In this document: positions 53,576 to 63,200 of the stretch, piece after piece
Layout of the letters: every line of letters begins with the position of its first letter
Position numbering within the stretch: the first letter of the stretch is position 1
DNA from: an uncultured Flavobacteriales bacterium
Lineage (GTDB): Bacteria; Bacteroidota; Bacteroidia; Flavobacteriales_D; Crocinitomicaceae
Length of the DNA stretch: 64,000 bases
Direction: 5' to 3'
NCBI GenBank assembly: GCA_937876195.1
Contig: CALEIK010000026.1
Coordinates: forward strand, 124,001 to 188,000
The notes under the pieces: model-generated
The model's database searches: none
The model's input: the letters and a program-made list of their open reading frames with translations, nothing else
Told to the model about the DNA's origin: nothing
Program-made: the position numbers and the translations under genes

Positions 53576-54316
53576 ATGAATTTTACACCAAAACGCAGAC
53601 CGTTACGCCACCAAAAAGCAAAAGTGCTTGCAGGCGTGTTATTAATTTCCTTTGGAGTTTTATTTCTTGCAGAAAGAATGGGCGCTCCAATTCCTGATTG
53701 GGTGATTTCCTGGAAAACAGGGATGATCGCTATTGGGGTTGTGACCTTGTACAGACATTACTGGCAAAAGCTCTGGGGTTTTGTTTTGATCATTGTGGGT
53801 GGAGTATTCTTACTGAATGATATTCTCCCAGGGGCTGTTGACAAAAATCTTCTGTTGCCAATCATGATTATTATTTTCGGGGTAGTAACGCTAGTGAAGG
53901 GAACCAATCTTTTTCAAAAAAAAAAGGCAGGAGGTCAACATGTAATGTTTGATTCCACAGAAGATTTTTCTTCTGACGAATTTGTAGAAACTTCCACTTA
54001 TTTTGGAGGCACCAAAAAGAACGTAGTCAGCAAGAAGTTTAAAGGAGGAAATTTTGTAACAGCTTTTGGTGGAACAGAGGTTAATTTGACCAAAGCAGAA
54101 GTAGAACATCCCATCGAAATTAAGAGCAATACAGCATTTGGTGAATTGAAACTTATTGTTCCCGCTCATTGGCAGGTTAGATCAGAGATCACGTGCGTGT
54201 TTGGTGGTGTTGACGATAGTCGTTCTACCGTAAGTGACCTTGGTCAAGATGACCGAAAAATTGTTACCTTAACTGGAAATTGCCTCTTCGGAGAAGTAAA
54301 AGTGATCAGCTATTAA
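53576..54316 (+). CDS. LiaF-like membrane protein (cell-wall stress-response domain)
   Basis: 246 aa. The N-terminal half has about four short membrane segments (VLAGVLLISFGVLFLAERMG; LWGFVLIIVGGVFLLNDIL; LLLPIMIIIFGVVTLVKG). The C-terminal half is a beta-helix-like domain with repeated FGG(T/V) motifs (YFGGTKKNVVSKKFKGG, FVTAFGGTEVNLTKAE, TCVFGGVDDSR), as in LiaF and other cell-envelope stress proteins that modulate two-component systems. Its stop overlaps the kinase start (TAATG), so it likely regulates the LytS-like kinase that follows. Confidence 0.85.
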   Translation: MNFTPKRRPLRHQKAKVLAGVLLISFGVLFLAERMGAPIPDWVISWKTGMIAIGVVTLYRHYWQKLWGFVLIIVGGVFLLNDILPGAVDKNLLLPIMIIIFGVVTLVKGTNLFQKKKAGGQHVMFDSTEDFSSDEFVETSTYFGGTKKNVVSKKFKGGNFVTAFGGTEVNLTKAEVEHPIEIKSNTAFGELKLIVPAHWQVRSEITCVFGGVDDSRSTVSDLGQDDRKIVTLTGNCLFGEVKVISY

Positions 54317-55356
54317 TGGCGAACCAACCAAATATGTATTCCTTTACAGCAAGAATTACAATTCTTGCTGTATTTGCTGGTTGTGGTTTGTTGTATTTTT
54401 CATTCATGCAGAGCATCGGCCTGTCCAAAATGAATGCAGCAATCGATAGTATCTCGTTGTTTGCGTTAATTGCTGGATTCGGAATACTGATTCGCTTGAT
54501 TCAAAATTATTTCCACGCAAAATCGCCCTTAAACTTGCCAAACATCAGTACAATTGTGCTGTTTGGAGCATTGCTCATGTCGGTCAATCATTTTAGTTCG
54601 TTGTATTTCTTTTCGGGTGGAGAGGATCAAGTACACATACTGCGCTATGCGTTTTTACCGAAGTCAATTTTCAGTTTGTTTTTGTTAGCACTGATTCTTA
54701 TCTACCATTGGTCGCAACAACAGAAACATGAGATGGAAAAAATCAATCAACGTACCCTTGAAAAGGAACGTGAAGCACTGAAAATTCAACTCAACAGCTT
54801 GCAGCAACAGTTTCAGCCGCACTTTTTGTTCAACAGTTTAAATTCCATCAATGCATTAACGATAAGTAATCCAACAGAGGCGCAGCGGATGATTCAATTA
54901 CTGTCTGAGTTTATGCGCGGTGCTATTCGTGAAAACCAAGCTGAGCTCATTTCACTCAAAGAGGAAATTCGACATTTACAGTTGTATACGGACATCGAAA
55001 AAGTGCGTTTCGGCGATCGCCTAAGTGTTGCTTATGACGTGCCAGAGGAATTGTTGGACTTCAAACTACCACACCTAATTTTGCAACCGATGATTGAAAA
55101 TGCGGTGAAGTATGGATTGTACGGAAGTATAGACACTGTAGAAATCTCCATCGTTGCCACGTTAGAACAGGACAAACTAGTCATTCGAATGAGCAATCCA
55201 TTCGACCCAACTACGAGTGCTGGAGCAAAGGGTACTGGCTACGGGCTTCAATCCATCGAGAAAAAAATGCAAATCATCTACCACCAAGCCAATTTACTCA
55301 GTGTTCATGGAAATGAAAATGTATTTATTGTTGAATTGATAATTCCACGAATATGA
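54316..55356 (+). CDS. LytS-like sensor histidine kinase
   Basis: 346 aa from the ATG at 54,316. Four predicted membrane helices fill residues 10-130. A His_kinase domain (PF06580 type) has phospho-acceptor His169 in QFQPHFLFNSLNSINAL, then the ATPase motifs HLILQPMIENAVKYG (N box) and GTGYGLQSIEKKM (G box). This class pairs with LytTR regulators, and the regulator gene overlaps it by 4 bp. The membrane part, plus the LiaF-like neighbour, suggests sensing of envelope state. Confidence 0.9.
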   Translation: MANQPNMYSFTARITILAVFAGCGLLYFSFMQSIGLSKMNAAIDSISLFALIAGFGILIRLIQNYFHAKSPLNLPNISTIVLFGALLMSVNHFSSLYFFSGGEDQVHILRYAFLPKSIFSLFLLALILIYHWSQQQKHEMEKINQRTLEKEREALKIQLNSLQQQFQPHFLFNSLNSINALTISNPTEAQRMIQLLSEFMRGAIRENQAELISLKEEIRHLQLYTDIEKVRFGDRLSVAYDVPEELLDFKLPHLILQPMIENAVKYGLYGSIDTVEISIVATLEQDKLVIRMSNPFDPTTSAGAKGTGYGLQSIEKKMQIIYHQANLLSVHGNENVFIVELIIPRI

Positions 55357-56090
55357 AAAAGATCATTATCATCGACGACGAACCTTTAGCACGCTCCATC
55401 GTGATGTCGTTTTTGGCAGATTATGAAAACATCGAAATTGTAGCAGAATGCAACAACGGTTTCGAAGGACTAAAAGCCATTGAAGAGCACCAACCCGATC
55501 TATTGTTTTTGGACATTCAAATGCCGAAAATCAACGGATTTGAAATGCTGGAGTTGTTGGACGAACATCCATCCGTCATTTTCACCACAGCTTTCGATGA
55601 GTATGCGATAAAAGCGTTTGAAACATCAGCCGTGGATTATTTGTTAAAACCATTTACGAGAGAACGGTTCGATAAAGCGATGGAGAAATGGTTGCAATCC
55701 GAAGGTAAGTTGGCCGAAAAAGTTCCAGCGATTGGAGAAATAGCGCAAAAACAGCCCGATGAGGGCTCGCGAATTGTGGTGAAGGACGGTGGAACTATTC
55801 AAATTATTCCAACCTCAGACGTTGTGTATATCGAAGCGTATGATGACTACGTAAAAATCCATACAGACAAGCGTTATTTCTTGAAAAAGAAGACGATGAA
55901 TTATTACGAACAGGCCTTAAGTTCTACGGATTTTATTCGCATTCATCGCTCGTACATTATCAATGTCAATTATTTAACGCGCATTGATGCATTTGAAAAA
56001 AACAGCTACCGGGCCACGATGACCAATCAAGCCCAAGTACCCATCAGCAGAAGTGCATACAGCGATTTAAAGGAAATTCTGGGCGTATAA
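55353..56090 (+). CDS. LytTR-family response regulator
   Basis: 245 aa. Receiver domain (1-120) with IIDDEP and phospho-acceptor Asp54 in LFLDIQMPKING, then the conserved Lys in DYLLKPFTRERF. A LytTR DNA-binding domain (about 140-245; VYIEAYDDYVKIHTDKRYFL and FIRIHRSYIINVNYL) completes it. Last gene of the three-gene operon. No obvious LytTR direct-repeat target is seen in the operon promoter. Confidence 0.92.
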   Translation: MKKIIIIDDEPLARSIVMSFLADYENIEIVAECNNGFEGLKAIEEHQPDLLFLDIQMPKINGFEMLELLDEHPSVIFTTAFDEYAIKAFETSAVDYLLKPFTRERFDKAMEKWLQSEGKLAEKVPAIGEIAQKQPDEGSRIVVKDGGTIQIIPTSDVVYIEAYDDYVKIHTDKRYFLKKKTMNYYEQALSSTDFIRIHRSYIINVNYLTRIDAFEKNSYRATMTNQAQVPISRSAYSDLKEILGV

Positions 56091-56108
56091 ATGTGACAAA
56101 AGTCATTA

Positions 56109-56136
56109 TTTGGCGCTATTATTATTCCTACATTTG
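56109..56136 (+). promoter_or_regulatory. Promoter of kynA
   Basis: TTTG (56,109-56,112), 16-bp spacer, TACATTTG (56,129-56,136); same spacing as the tatC promoter. The leader would be about 17 nt. Confidence 0.5.
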
Positions 56137-56159
56137 AACACATACTATTTAACGGAAAA

Positions 56160-57113
56160 ATGACGAGGGAAGAATTATTGAAAGCAATTGATGAGAAGTA
56201 CACAGCCATGGGACAAAATCCTGATGTGCACTTGTCGGGATTGTTACATGCAGAACCGATTACATATTGGGACTACATCCAAGTAGATGCCTTATTAGGA
56301 TTGCAGTCGCAACGCACCGTGCTTAAAGACGAAATGGTGTTCATTATGTACCATCAAATCAATGAAATTTTGTTCAAAATGATTTTATGGGAGATCGATC
56401 AGGTTTCGCATGAAGATCCGATTACTACTCAAAAATTTTCCAAGCATTTAGATAGAGTCAGTCGTTATTTTGACATGCTTTCCAACTCGTTTACCATCAT
56501 GGGAGACGGAATGGACGTTGATCAATACATGAAATTTAGAGATACATTGACACCTGCAAGTGGATTTCAAAGTGCACAATACCGCAAAATTGAATTTGCT
56601 TCTACGGAATTAATCAATTTAATTGATTTTAGGTTCCGAAAAACAATTGATCGAGATACGCCCTATACGCACGCTTATGACCACTTGTATTGGCAAGCTG
56701 CAGGAGTGGATCATGCGACAGGAAAACGAAACAAGTTGATCGAAAATTTTGATGCTCGCTACAAAGAGGAGTTTTTGATTTTCATGCAAGAATACAACAC
56801 CATCAACTTGTGGACGAAATTCAAAGCGCTGCCAGCAGAAGATCAAAAAAATGTACAGTTAGTGAATGCGATGCGTCATTACGATCACACTGTGAACGTG
56901 AAATGGGTAATGCATCATTTGAACGCAGCAAAAAAATACTTGAATAGTGGAGAAACTTCTGCTGAAGCAACTGGCGGAAGTGAATGGCAGAAGTACATGC
57001 ATCCGCGCTACCAACGTAGAATTTTCTTCCCTGAGTTGTGGACGGTTGATGAGTTAGAGAACTGGGGTGTAGACAATTTGGAGGCGCATAAAGTGCTAAC
57101 TCATGTAGATTAA
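56160..57113 (+). CDS. kynA: Tryptophan 2,3-dioxygenase
   Basis: 317 aa heme dioxygenase, first step of the kynurenine pathway. YWDYIQVDALLGLQSQ, YHQINEILFKMILWE and GFQSAQYRKIEF match the family active-site region, with the heme His likely in HYDHTVNVKWVMHHL. It is somewhat longer than the roughly 280-aa proteobacterial enzymes. No other kynurenine-pathway gene is next to it. It is followed by purE after 24 bp. Confidence 0.93.
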   Translation: MTREELLKAIDEKYTAMGQNPDVHLSGLLHAEPITYWDYIQVDALLGLQSQRTVLKDEMVFIMYHQINEILFKMILWEIDQVSHEDPITTQKFSKHLDRVSRYFDMLSNSFTIMGDGMDVDQYMKFRDTLTPASGFQSAQYRKIEFASTELINLIDFRFRKTIDRDTPYTHAYDHLYWQAAGVDHATGKRNKLIENFDARYKEEFLIFMQEYNTINLWTKFKALPAEDQKNVQLVNAMRHYDHTVNVKWVMHHLNAAKKYLNSGETSAEATGGSEWQKYMHPRYQRRIFFPELWTVDELENWGVDNLEAHKVLTHVD

Positions 57114-57114
57114 C

Positions 57115-57122
57115 TATTTTTG
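57115..57122 (+). promoter_or_regulatory. Putative -7 box for purE
   Basis: TATTTTTG fully matches TAnnTTTG, 15 nt before the purE ATG, at the end of kynA. No clear -33. Confidence 0.35.
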
Positions 57123-57137
57123 TAAAAAAGGAATCGC

Positions 57138-57620
57138 ATGATTGAAGTTGGAATTATAATGGGCAGCACATCGGATTTACCGGTAATGCAAGAGGCAGCG
57201 GATATATTGGATGAATTGGGAATTGGCTATGAGATCAACATCGTTTCTGCTCACAGGACTCCAGAACTCATGTTTGAGTATGCGAAATCTGCTCACACCA
57301 GAGGACTGAAAGTCATCATAGCAGGTGCGGGCGGTGCTGCACACCTACCAGGAATGACTGCTTCCTTAACGCCTTTACCAGTTATTGGAGTTCCAGTGAA
57401 ATCGAGCAATTCCATCGATGGTTGGGACAGTATTCTTTCAATTTTGCAGATGCCAGGAGGGATTCCAGTGGCTACTGTAGCGCTAAATGGAGCAAAGAAT
57501 GCGGGAATTTTAGCAGCGAAAATCATAGGAGCTTCAAATCCTGAGGTACTTGCAAAAATGTCCAAGTACATGGAAGATTTAAAAGAGAAAGTCCTTAAGT
57601 CGGCATCAGAGCTGAAATAA
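57138..57620 (+). CDS. purE: N5-carboxyaminoimidazole ribonucleotide mutase
   Basis: 160 aa, class I PurE. IIMGSTSDLPVMQEA at the N-terminus holds the substrate-binding Ser/Asp, followed by VSAHRTPELMFEYA (catalytic His region) and GAGGAAHLPGMTASLTPLPV. Converts N5-CAIR to CAIR in purine synthesis. purK is not adjacent. Convergent with the rhomboid gene, 2 bp apart. Confidence 0.95.
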   Translation: MIEVGIIMGSTSDLPVMQEAADILDELGIGYEINIVSAHRTPELMFEYAKSAHTRGLKVIIAGAGGAAHLPGMTASLTPLPVIGVPVKSSNSIDGWDSILSILQMPGGIPVATVALNGAKNAGILAAKIIGASNPEVLAKMSKYMEDLKEKVLKSASELK

Positions 57621-57622
57621 AC

Positions 57623-58402
57623 TCATTCCTTCTCTTTCTTTTGAACGTAATGATAGTGATAGGTGGGTCCGTTTGCTTCATTTTCAGCAGCTTTTCTTCG
57701 CTCCTCTTCTAATCGAATCCGTTCGTTCAGCTCCCCTTCAAAATCAGGTGGTTCTATTCCAAGTTCTTTCTCAATTTCAAACTGATACTTTGGTGATTGA
57801 GGTCCCTTTTTTCGGTAAATAAACGCCAAAGCAACACCTGAGATTAAGCCCATTAAGTGCCCTTCCCATGAAACATGCGGCTCCATAGGAAAAACGCCCC
57901 AAATTAAACTTCCGTAGACAAATGCCACAAATAAAGAAATTGCTTGCAAGGGCAAATATTTTCGCAACACTCCTGAAGTGAAGAGAAATCCAGCCATGGC
58001 ATAAATCACTCCACTCATTCCAATGTGATAACTAAAGTTGTTTTCGGCAAACAGCCACACCCCAATTCCCGTAAAAAGCCATGAAAAGAAAAACACGCGG
58101 CCAGCGATAGAACGGTAGTAATAAACAATTGCGCCCAATAAAATGGCTGTTGGCATTGAGTTGTTGATGATATGTTCAATTTCTGTTTTAGAATGGATGA
58201 GCGGCATGAACAAAATCCCTTTCAAACTTGCAATGTCATGAGGTTTGACTCCGAACTTATAAAAATCCGTTGTAGGAAAAAGGTGATCCGCCCAGTAAAC
58301 GAGCCAAAGCACAATGAGGACGAGCAGTGGGTAGACCACGGCTTCCTTGGTAGAACCGAAAGGATGTGCATTTTTCATGGAAAAGCAATTGTCAAAAGAC
58401 AT
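57623..58402 (-). CDS. Rhomboid-family intramembrane serine protease
   Basis: 259 aa with about six membrane helices. The catalytic Ser130 is in HIGMSGVIYAM (GxSG) and His182 in SWEGHLMG, with HxxxN (His77, Asn81) in EHIINN as the oxyanion part. The C-terminal ~50 residues are charged and cytoplasmic (ELNERIRLEEERRKAAENEA). The start at 58,402 is the first ATG; an internal ATG at 58,378 is possible. Substrate unknown. Confidence 0.87.
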   Translation of the reverse strand: MSFDNCFSMKNAHPFGSTKEAVVYPLLVLIVLWLVYWADHLFPTTDFYKFGVKPHDIASLKGILFMPLIHSKTEIEHIINNSMPTAILLGAIVYYYRSIAGRVFFFSWLFTGIGVWLFAENNFSYHIGMSGVIYAMAGFLFTSGVLRKYLPLQAISLFVAFVYGSLIWGVFPMEPHVSWEGHLMGLISGVALAFIYRKKGPQSPKYQFEIEKELGIEPPDFEGELNERIRLEEERRKAAENEANGPTYHYHYVQKKEKE

Positions 58403-58463
58403 GCCTTGTTTGTTTATGTGACAACATGACAGCTATTTGTAGATTTCACTCAGCAAAAAAACG

Positions 58464-58471
58464 TAAATTTG
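58464..58471 (+). promoter_or_regulatory. Putative -7 box 4 nt before the DUF2480 start codon
   Basis: TAAATTTG, then TACC, then the ATG at 58,476. TTTG at 58,436-58,439 is 24 bp upstream. Confidence 0.45.
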
Positions 58472-58475
58472 TACC

Positions 58476-58979
58476 ATGGGAGAGATTGTAAATCGGGTAA
58501 AGGAAAGTGGTTTAATTTCCATTGATTTGGCAACATTTAAGCCAACGATGGTGATTGAATCCATTGACGTTGCTGATGTTTTATGGCAGCGATTGGTGTT
58601 GAAGGAAAAGGATTTCCGGGCATGGATAAAGGAGCACGATTGGTCTAAGTATTCGGGTAAGGCAGTGTATGTGCATTGCTCGGAGGACGCCATTGTTCCC
58701 ACCTGGGCGTATATGCTCATCGGTTCTCAACTGGAAGAAGTGACACCACATTACGTAATCGGCACAAAAAACGATTTGGAAAAAATGCTGATTCGTGAAC
58801 GTATTATTGCCGAAGATCGCACGAAATACAGAGATGGACGCATTATCATAAAAGGGTGTGCTGATATTTCTTCTCCAGCCTACGCCATGTCGGAATTGGT
58901 GCGTCATTTGCAACCCGTCGCCAAAAGTATCATGTACGGCGAGCCCTGTTCGACGGTTCCAGTATTTAAAAGGAAATAG
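58476..58979 (+). CDS. DUF2480 family protein
   Basis: 167 aa soluble protein of the Bacteroidota-specific DUF2480 family. Typical features are EIVNRVKESGLISIDLATFK at the N-terminus, FRAWIKEHDWSKYSGKAVYV in the middle, SEDAIVPTWAYMLI, and the C-terminal VIIKGCADIS-like segment (GRIIIKGCADISSPAYAM). No catalytic function is known to me. The gene ends directly at an intergenic repeat (58,981). Confidence 0.85.
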   Translation: MGEIVNRVKESGLISIDLATFKPTMVIESIDVADVLWQRLVLKEKDFRAWIKEHDWSKYSGKAVYVHCSEDAIVPTWAYMLIGSQLEEVTPHYVIGTKNDLEKMLIRERIIAEDRTKYRDGRIIIKGCADISSPAYAMSELVRHLQPVAKSIMYGEPCSTVPVFKRK

Positions 58980-58980
58980 A

Positions 58981-59083
58981 GAGTTAGGATTTTGGAGTTA
59001 AGAGTTAAGAGTTGAGAATTGCTTTTTTGAAACGTCCTATTTCTTTAAACTCTTGAACTTTGAACTTTTTGAACCTTGAACTA
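58981..59083. repeat. GAGTTAAGA / AACTTTGAAC intergenic repeat, no gene inside
   Basis: A left part made of GAGTTAGG, GGAGTTAAGAGTTAAGAGTT (58,994-59,013) is followed after about 25 bp by a right part, AAACTCTTGAACTTTGAACT... (59,047-59,083), partly complementary to it. It begins one base after the DUF2480 stop codon. The remaining bases to 59,273 hold no gene that I can support. Related repeats lie at 36,995-37,039 and 63,407. Confidence 0.7.
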
Positions 59084-59273
59084 CTAAATTGAGGTAAGAA
59101 GCTGCGAAAAATATAAATTATTAAGCACTAGATTTGTCAGTTACGAAAAAAGGCATTAAGTTTATTGTAGAAATGGATTTTTAAATTCGATGTGTTGTGC
59201 ACCGTTGAAACCCAATGAGGTGATTTATGATAATCGTTAAAAATCAACTACTTATGAACGAAATTATTTACAT

Positions 59274-60200
59274 ATGAAAAAGTTTAATAAAATTCTCATC
59301 TCCACGTTTTTTTTAAGCGGTGTTTTTTCTTTGCCTCTATTTGGACAAGAAGTTTGTATGGTAACTGCTGATTTTGATGATGCTAAAAAATACATTGTCA
59401 TCTGGGAAAAACCGGCAGTCATAACAGGGATTGACAGTGTATTTATCTATAGAAAACAAGGCGCCGAAAACGGTTTTACGCGTGTCGGCGCACGTTCAAT
59501 GCAAGACGATTTTTCGTTTTTTCTTGACCCAAACTCCTCTACGATCGTCAACCATTGGTACAGAATTTCCTATTTATACGACAGCGGAATAGAAAGTGCG
59601 CCTTCGCCCTGGCACCATCCAGTTGTTATTGACTACCTAGACGGCTTAATTGCTTGGAACCTTTACGAAAAGGAAGGTCAGATTGATGAAACATGGGTCT
59701 TTGGTTACGCATGTATGCGCGATGAAACTGGTCTAGGAATGTACACATCTATGGGAGAATGGGACACTGCTTCAGGCTCCACTCAAACAGATTGGTTTGA
59801 TACAGAAGCACAATTTAATCAAGGTTTTGAATATCAACTGATGATTGATCTTCCATCGTGTGATATCACCAAAGCGAATATCAATACTTCACGATCAAAT
59901 ATCAAGAGTCAGATGTCCAATGAGGATGAGGAGGCTCAGTCTGGAATTAATCATGCTGGTATGAAAGTAAACTTTGCACTTTCGCCGAATCCAGCACAAG
60001 ATAGAATCCGAATTGAATTGGATGAAAAACTCATTGGTGCTGATTTCATTATTAGCAGTTTGTCGGGACAAATACTCAATAGAGGTCAATTAACGCTTAA
60101 TAATCAAGAGATCAATATAGATCAATTGGAAGCAGGAGATTATTTCTTCACAATCCGTTATGAAGGAATGAACTTTAGCCGCACATTCATTAAAAAGTAA
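59274..60200 (+). CDS. Secreted protein with T9SS type A sorting domain
   Basis: 308 aa. A signal peptide (about 1-24; ISTFFLSGVFSLPLFGQ) precedes a beta-rich region with fibronectin-like features (YIVIWEKPAVITGIDSVFIY, then RKQG; WYRISYLYDSGIES). The last ~75 residues are a T9SS type A signal: FALSPNPAQDRIRIEL, SLSGQILNRGQ, LEAGDYFFTIRYEG, FIKK. No catalytic motif is seen. Its stop is followed by a hairpin that overlaps the start of the next gene. Confidence 0.8.
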   Translation: MKKFNKILISTFFLSGVFSLPLFGQEVCMVTADFDDAKKYIVIWEKPAVITGIDSVFIYRKQGAENGFTRVGARSMQDDFSFFLDPNSSTIVNHWYRISYLYDSGIESAPSPWHHPVVIDYLDGLIAWNLYEKEGQIDETWVFGYACMRDETGLGMYTSMGEWDTASGSTQTDWFDTEAQFNQGFEYQLMIDLPSCDITKANINTSRSNIKSQMSNEDEEAQSGINHAGMKVNFALSPNPAQDRIRIELDEKLIGADFIISSLSGQILNRGQLTLNNQEINIDQLEAGDYFFTIRYEGMNFSRTFIKK

Positions 60201-60240
60201 ACAATAGAGTGCCCTCGAACTTGTTCACCGTAGTCATTAA

Positions 60241-60273
60241 AAAAGGCAGCTTATTTATAATGAGCTGTCTTTT
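60241..60273 (+). terminator. Hairpin over the start of the propeller-SpoIIE gene
   Basis: AAAAGGCAGCT (60,241-60,251) pairs with AGCTGTCTTTT (60,263-60,273) with one G-U pair, around an 11-nt loop, followed by ATTTTT. It looks like a terminator for the preceding T9SS gene, yet its loop holds the ATG at 60,260 of the next gene. Confidence 0.5.
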
Positions 60274-63200
60274 TATTTTTCATGGATTTCTTGTTCAATC
60301 TCAGAAGCATAACGTCGTAAATTTCAGTACTGCTGATGGGCTACCTAGCCTAATCGTCAATGATATTTTTCAGGATAGAGAAGGTTATTTTTGGTTGGCG
60401 ACACAGGATGGTGTAAGCATCTTTAATGGTCAGGAATTCAATGATTTCCATCCAGTTAAAACACTTGAAGGCGTCGATGCAGTATCAATTGTACAGGATA
60501 AACAGGGAAGAATTTGCATTGGAACAAATACGAGTGGTTTGTTTATTTATGACTACAAGAAAATCTTGAATTTTTCTGAAAAGGAGGGACTCAAGACAAA
60601 TGTCATCAGAAGACTTTTTATAGATCATGACGAAAACCTTTGGATTTTAACCGCGGCTGGAGTTTATACCTTTCAAGATGATAAACCAACCTTGTTCGAA
60701 GACCCCGAAGGCTTGTTTGAAGGAGGTGTTCTTTCAATGACGCAAACAAAGAACGGAGATCTTTGGTTTGGAACACAAGGCAATGGACTTGTTCGTTTGA
60801 GAAGCAATGAATTTCATTACCTCAACGAAAAGGATGGATTAGAAGACAATTACATTTTCTCTTTATCTTCTCATGGCGATAGTGTATTAATCGGAACAAC
60901 CAGTAAAGGGGCTTACGTTGGATTGGGCAACACGCTAAAAAAAATTGACATTCCCGAAATTAATGACGCATGGATTTCTACCGTTCTTTACGACTGGCGT
61001 GGAATGTATATAGTCAGTTCTTCAGGACTCGTTCAGGTGAAGAAGAATGGTAAGTATGAATTAATCACTGAGAAAAATGGACTGAGCTCTAATGATCTTT
61101 ACAATGGTTATTTTGACAGAGAATTCAATCTTTGGCTAACCTCAGGAAATGGAGTGTCATGCCTAAGAAAGGAAGATATAATATCGCTCGATAAGGAAAC
61201 AGGATTGTCGGATGAAAAAATAACAGCACTTTGCTCACTCGGCAACGGTATAATTGCAGCTGGCACCTACGGATCAGGAATCAATGTGATCGATGCTGAA
61301 GGAAAGGTACTAAACAAGGTGCTTCCGTCTGAACTTGAAAACGTGAAAATTACTACCCTCTGCTATGTGAGAGAGAAGAAGGAGCTCTGGGTTGGTTCGG
61401 AACAAACAGATCATTCCCTCTTTGTTTTTGAATATGAAGGTCGCTCACTCACATTGAAAAGAAAGATCAATAAGATAAAGAACGCCTTTCTTCGGACCAT
61501 CACAAAAATAGAAACCGATAAAACCGGTGGTATTTGGATAGGTACGTTCAATGCCGGTTTATTTAAAGTTTCGGCAAGGGATACTATACAGTATCACAAA
61601 GGACATCTCTTACCATCAAATGAGGTGTACACCTTTATCTTGAATTCGGATGGCAATCCATTGGTCAGTATCTACCAAAAAGGATTGTACGAGTTTAATG
61701 GAAAGGAATTTGTTCGTATCTATCATCCTGAACATTTTAGTGATCGATTTGTTTTAAGTGTGCTGCAAGATGATGATAAAACGCTGTATATCGGAACAAA
61801 GACAAATGGATTGATCATTCTAAAAAATGGAACCTATTCGAAAGTCAACTCGAGGAACGGATTACTTTCCAACACTATTCAGGCACTTGCTTTTTTAAAC
61901 AGGAAACTTTGGATTGGCACGAATCGAGGAATAAACATTCTCGGAATGAAGAATGGGAAAGTGATTTCGACAAGTAGCTTGGAAAGACGCAGTGGACATA
62001 ATAATACGGAGATTCAACAAAATGGACTTATCGTCTCAGGAGAACTGATTTGGGTAGGCTCAACAACAGGATTGTCGCGAATTAATCCGACGGTGAAGTT
62101 CGATCAGGTTCCAAAACCAATGATTGCATTAAAAAGCGTTAGGCTATTTTTCGAAGATGTCGACTGGAGCAAACAACGGGACTGTGAATCAGATAAATAT
62201 GGAAACCCTGTGTCTATCGAACTCGGATATAAGGACAACCACCTGACGTTTCATTTCGGTGCACTGACAACCAGTGCGGTTTTCTACAGTTACTTTCTGG
62301 AAGGGCAGGATAAGGACTGGACACCATTGAGTGAAACCCGAGAGATCACATTTTCAAATTTAATGCCCGGAACGTATACGTTTAAACTTAGAGCAGTCGA
62401 TAATTACGGTCACCTAAGTGATGTGTTGAGTGTGCCTATACTTATCCGAAGCCCTTACTGGAATACGTGGTGGTTTAGAGTCAGTGTCGTACTGCTTTTG
62501 ATTGGTTTGACCTATTTTATTATCCGTTTGAGGGAAAAGAACTACAAAGAAAGACAGTTGATACTTGAGCAAACAGTGAAGGAAAGAACCAGCGAAGTAG
62601 TACAAGCCTATGACAAAGTCGAGCAGCAAAAGCAACTCGTTGAGCTGAAGAACAAAGAGATTCTGGACAGTATTAGTTATGCGAAAAGGATCCAAGATGC
62701 GATGCTTCCTTCGGACGAAGTCTTGAAAAACGATTGGAACGAGATTTTCGTGCTTTACAAACCCAAAGATATTGTTGCGGGTGATTTCTACTGGTCGGAA
62801 AAGATCAATGAAAAACAACTGATAGCCGTAGCCGATTGTACAGGTCACGGTGTTCCTGGAGCAATGATTTCCGTGGTATGCAATAATGCCTTGAATCGAT
62901 CCATGCGGGAGTATGGTGTTTATTCTCCTGGTAAATTGCTGGACAAAACCCGTGAGTTGATTCTTGAAGAATTTTCGAAATATCAGGAAGATGTGAATGA
63001 CGGAATGGATATCAGTCTCCTATTATTCGATAAAAAGAAAATGAGCATTTCTTGGTCAGGAGCGAATTTACCTTTGTGGATCATTAAAAATGGTGAGCAA
63101 GTAATTACGGAACTTAAAGGCGACAAACTACCTGTTGGGAAACACTTGAGAGATTATAAGTATACCGAGCATGAAATCGCTGTGTCAAAAGGTGATCAGG

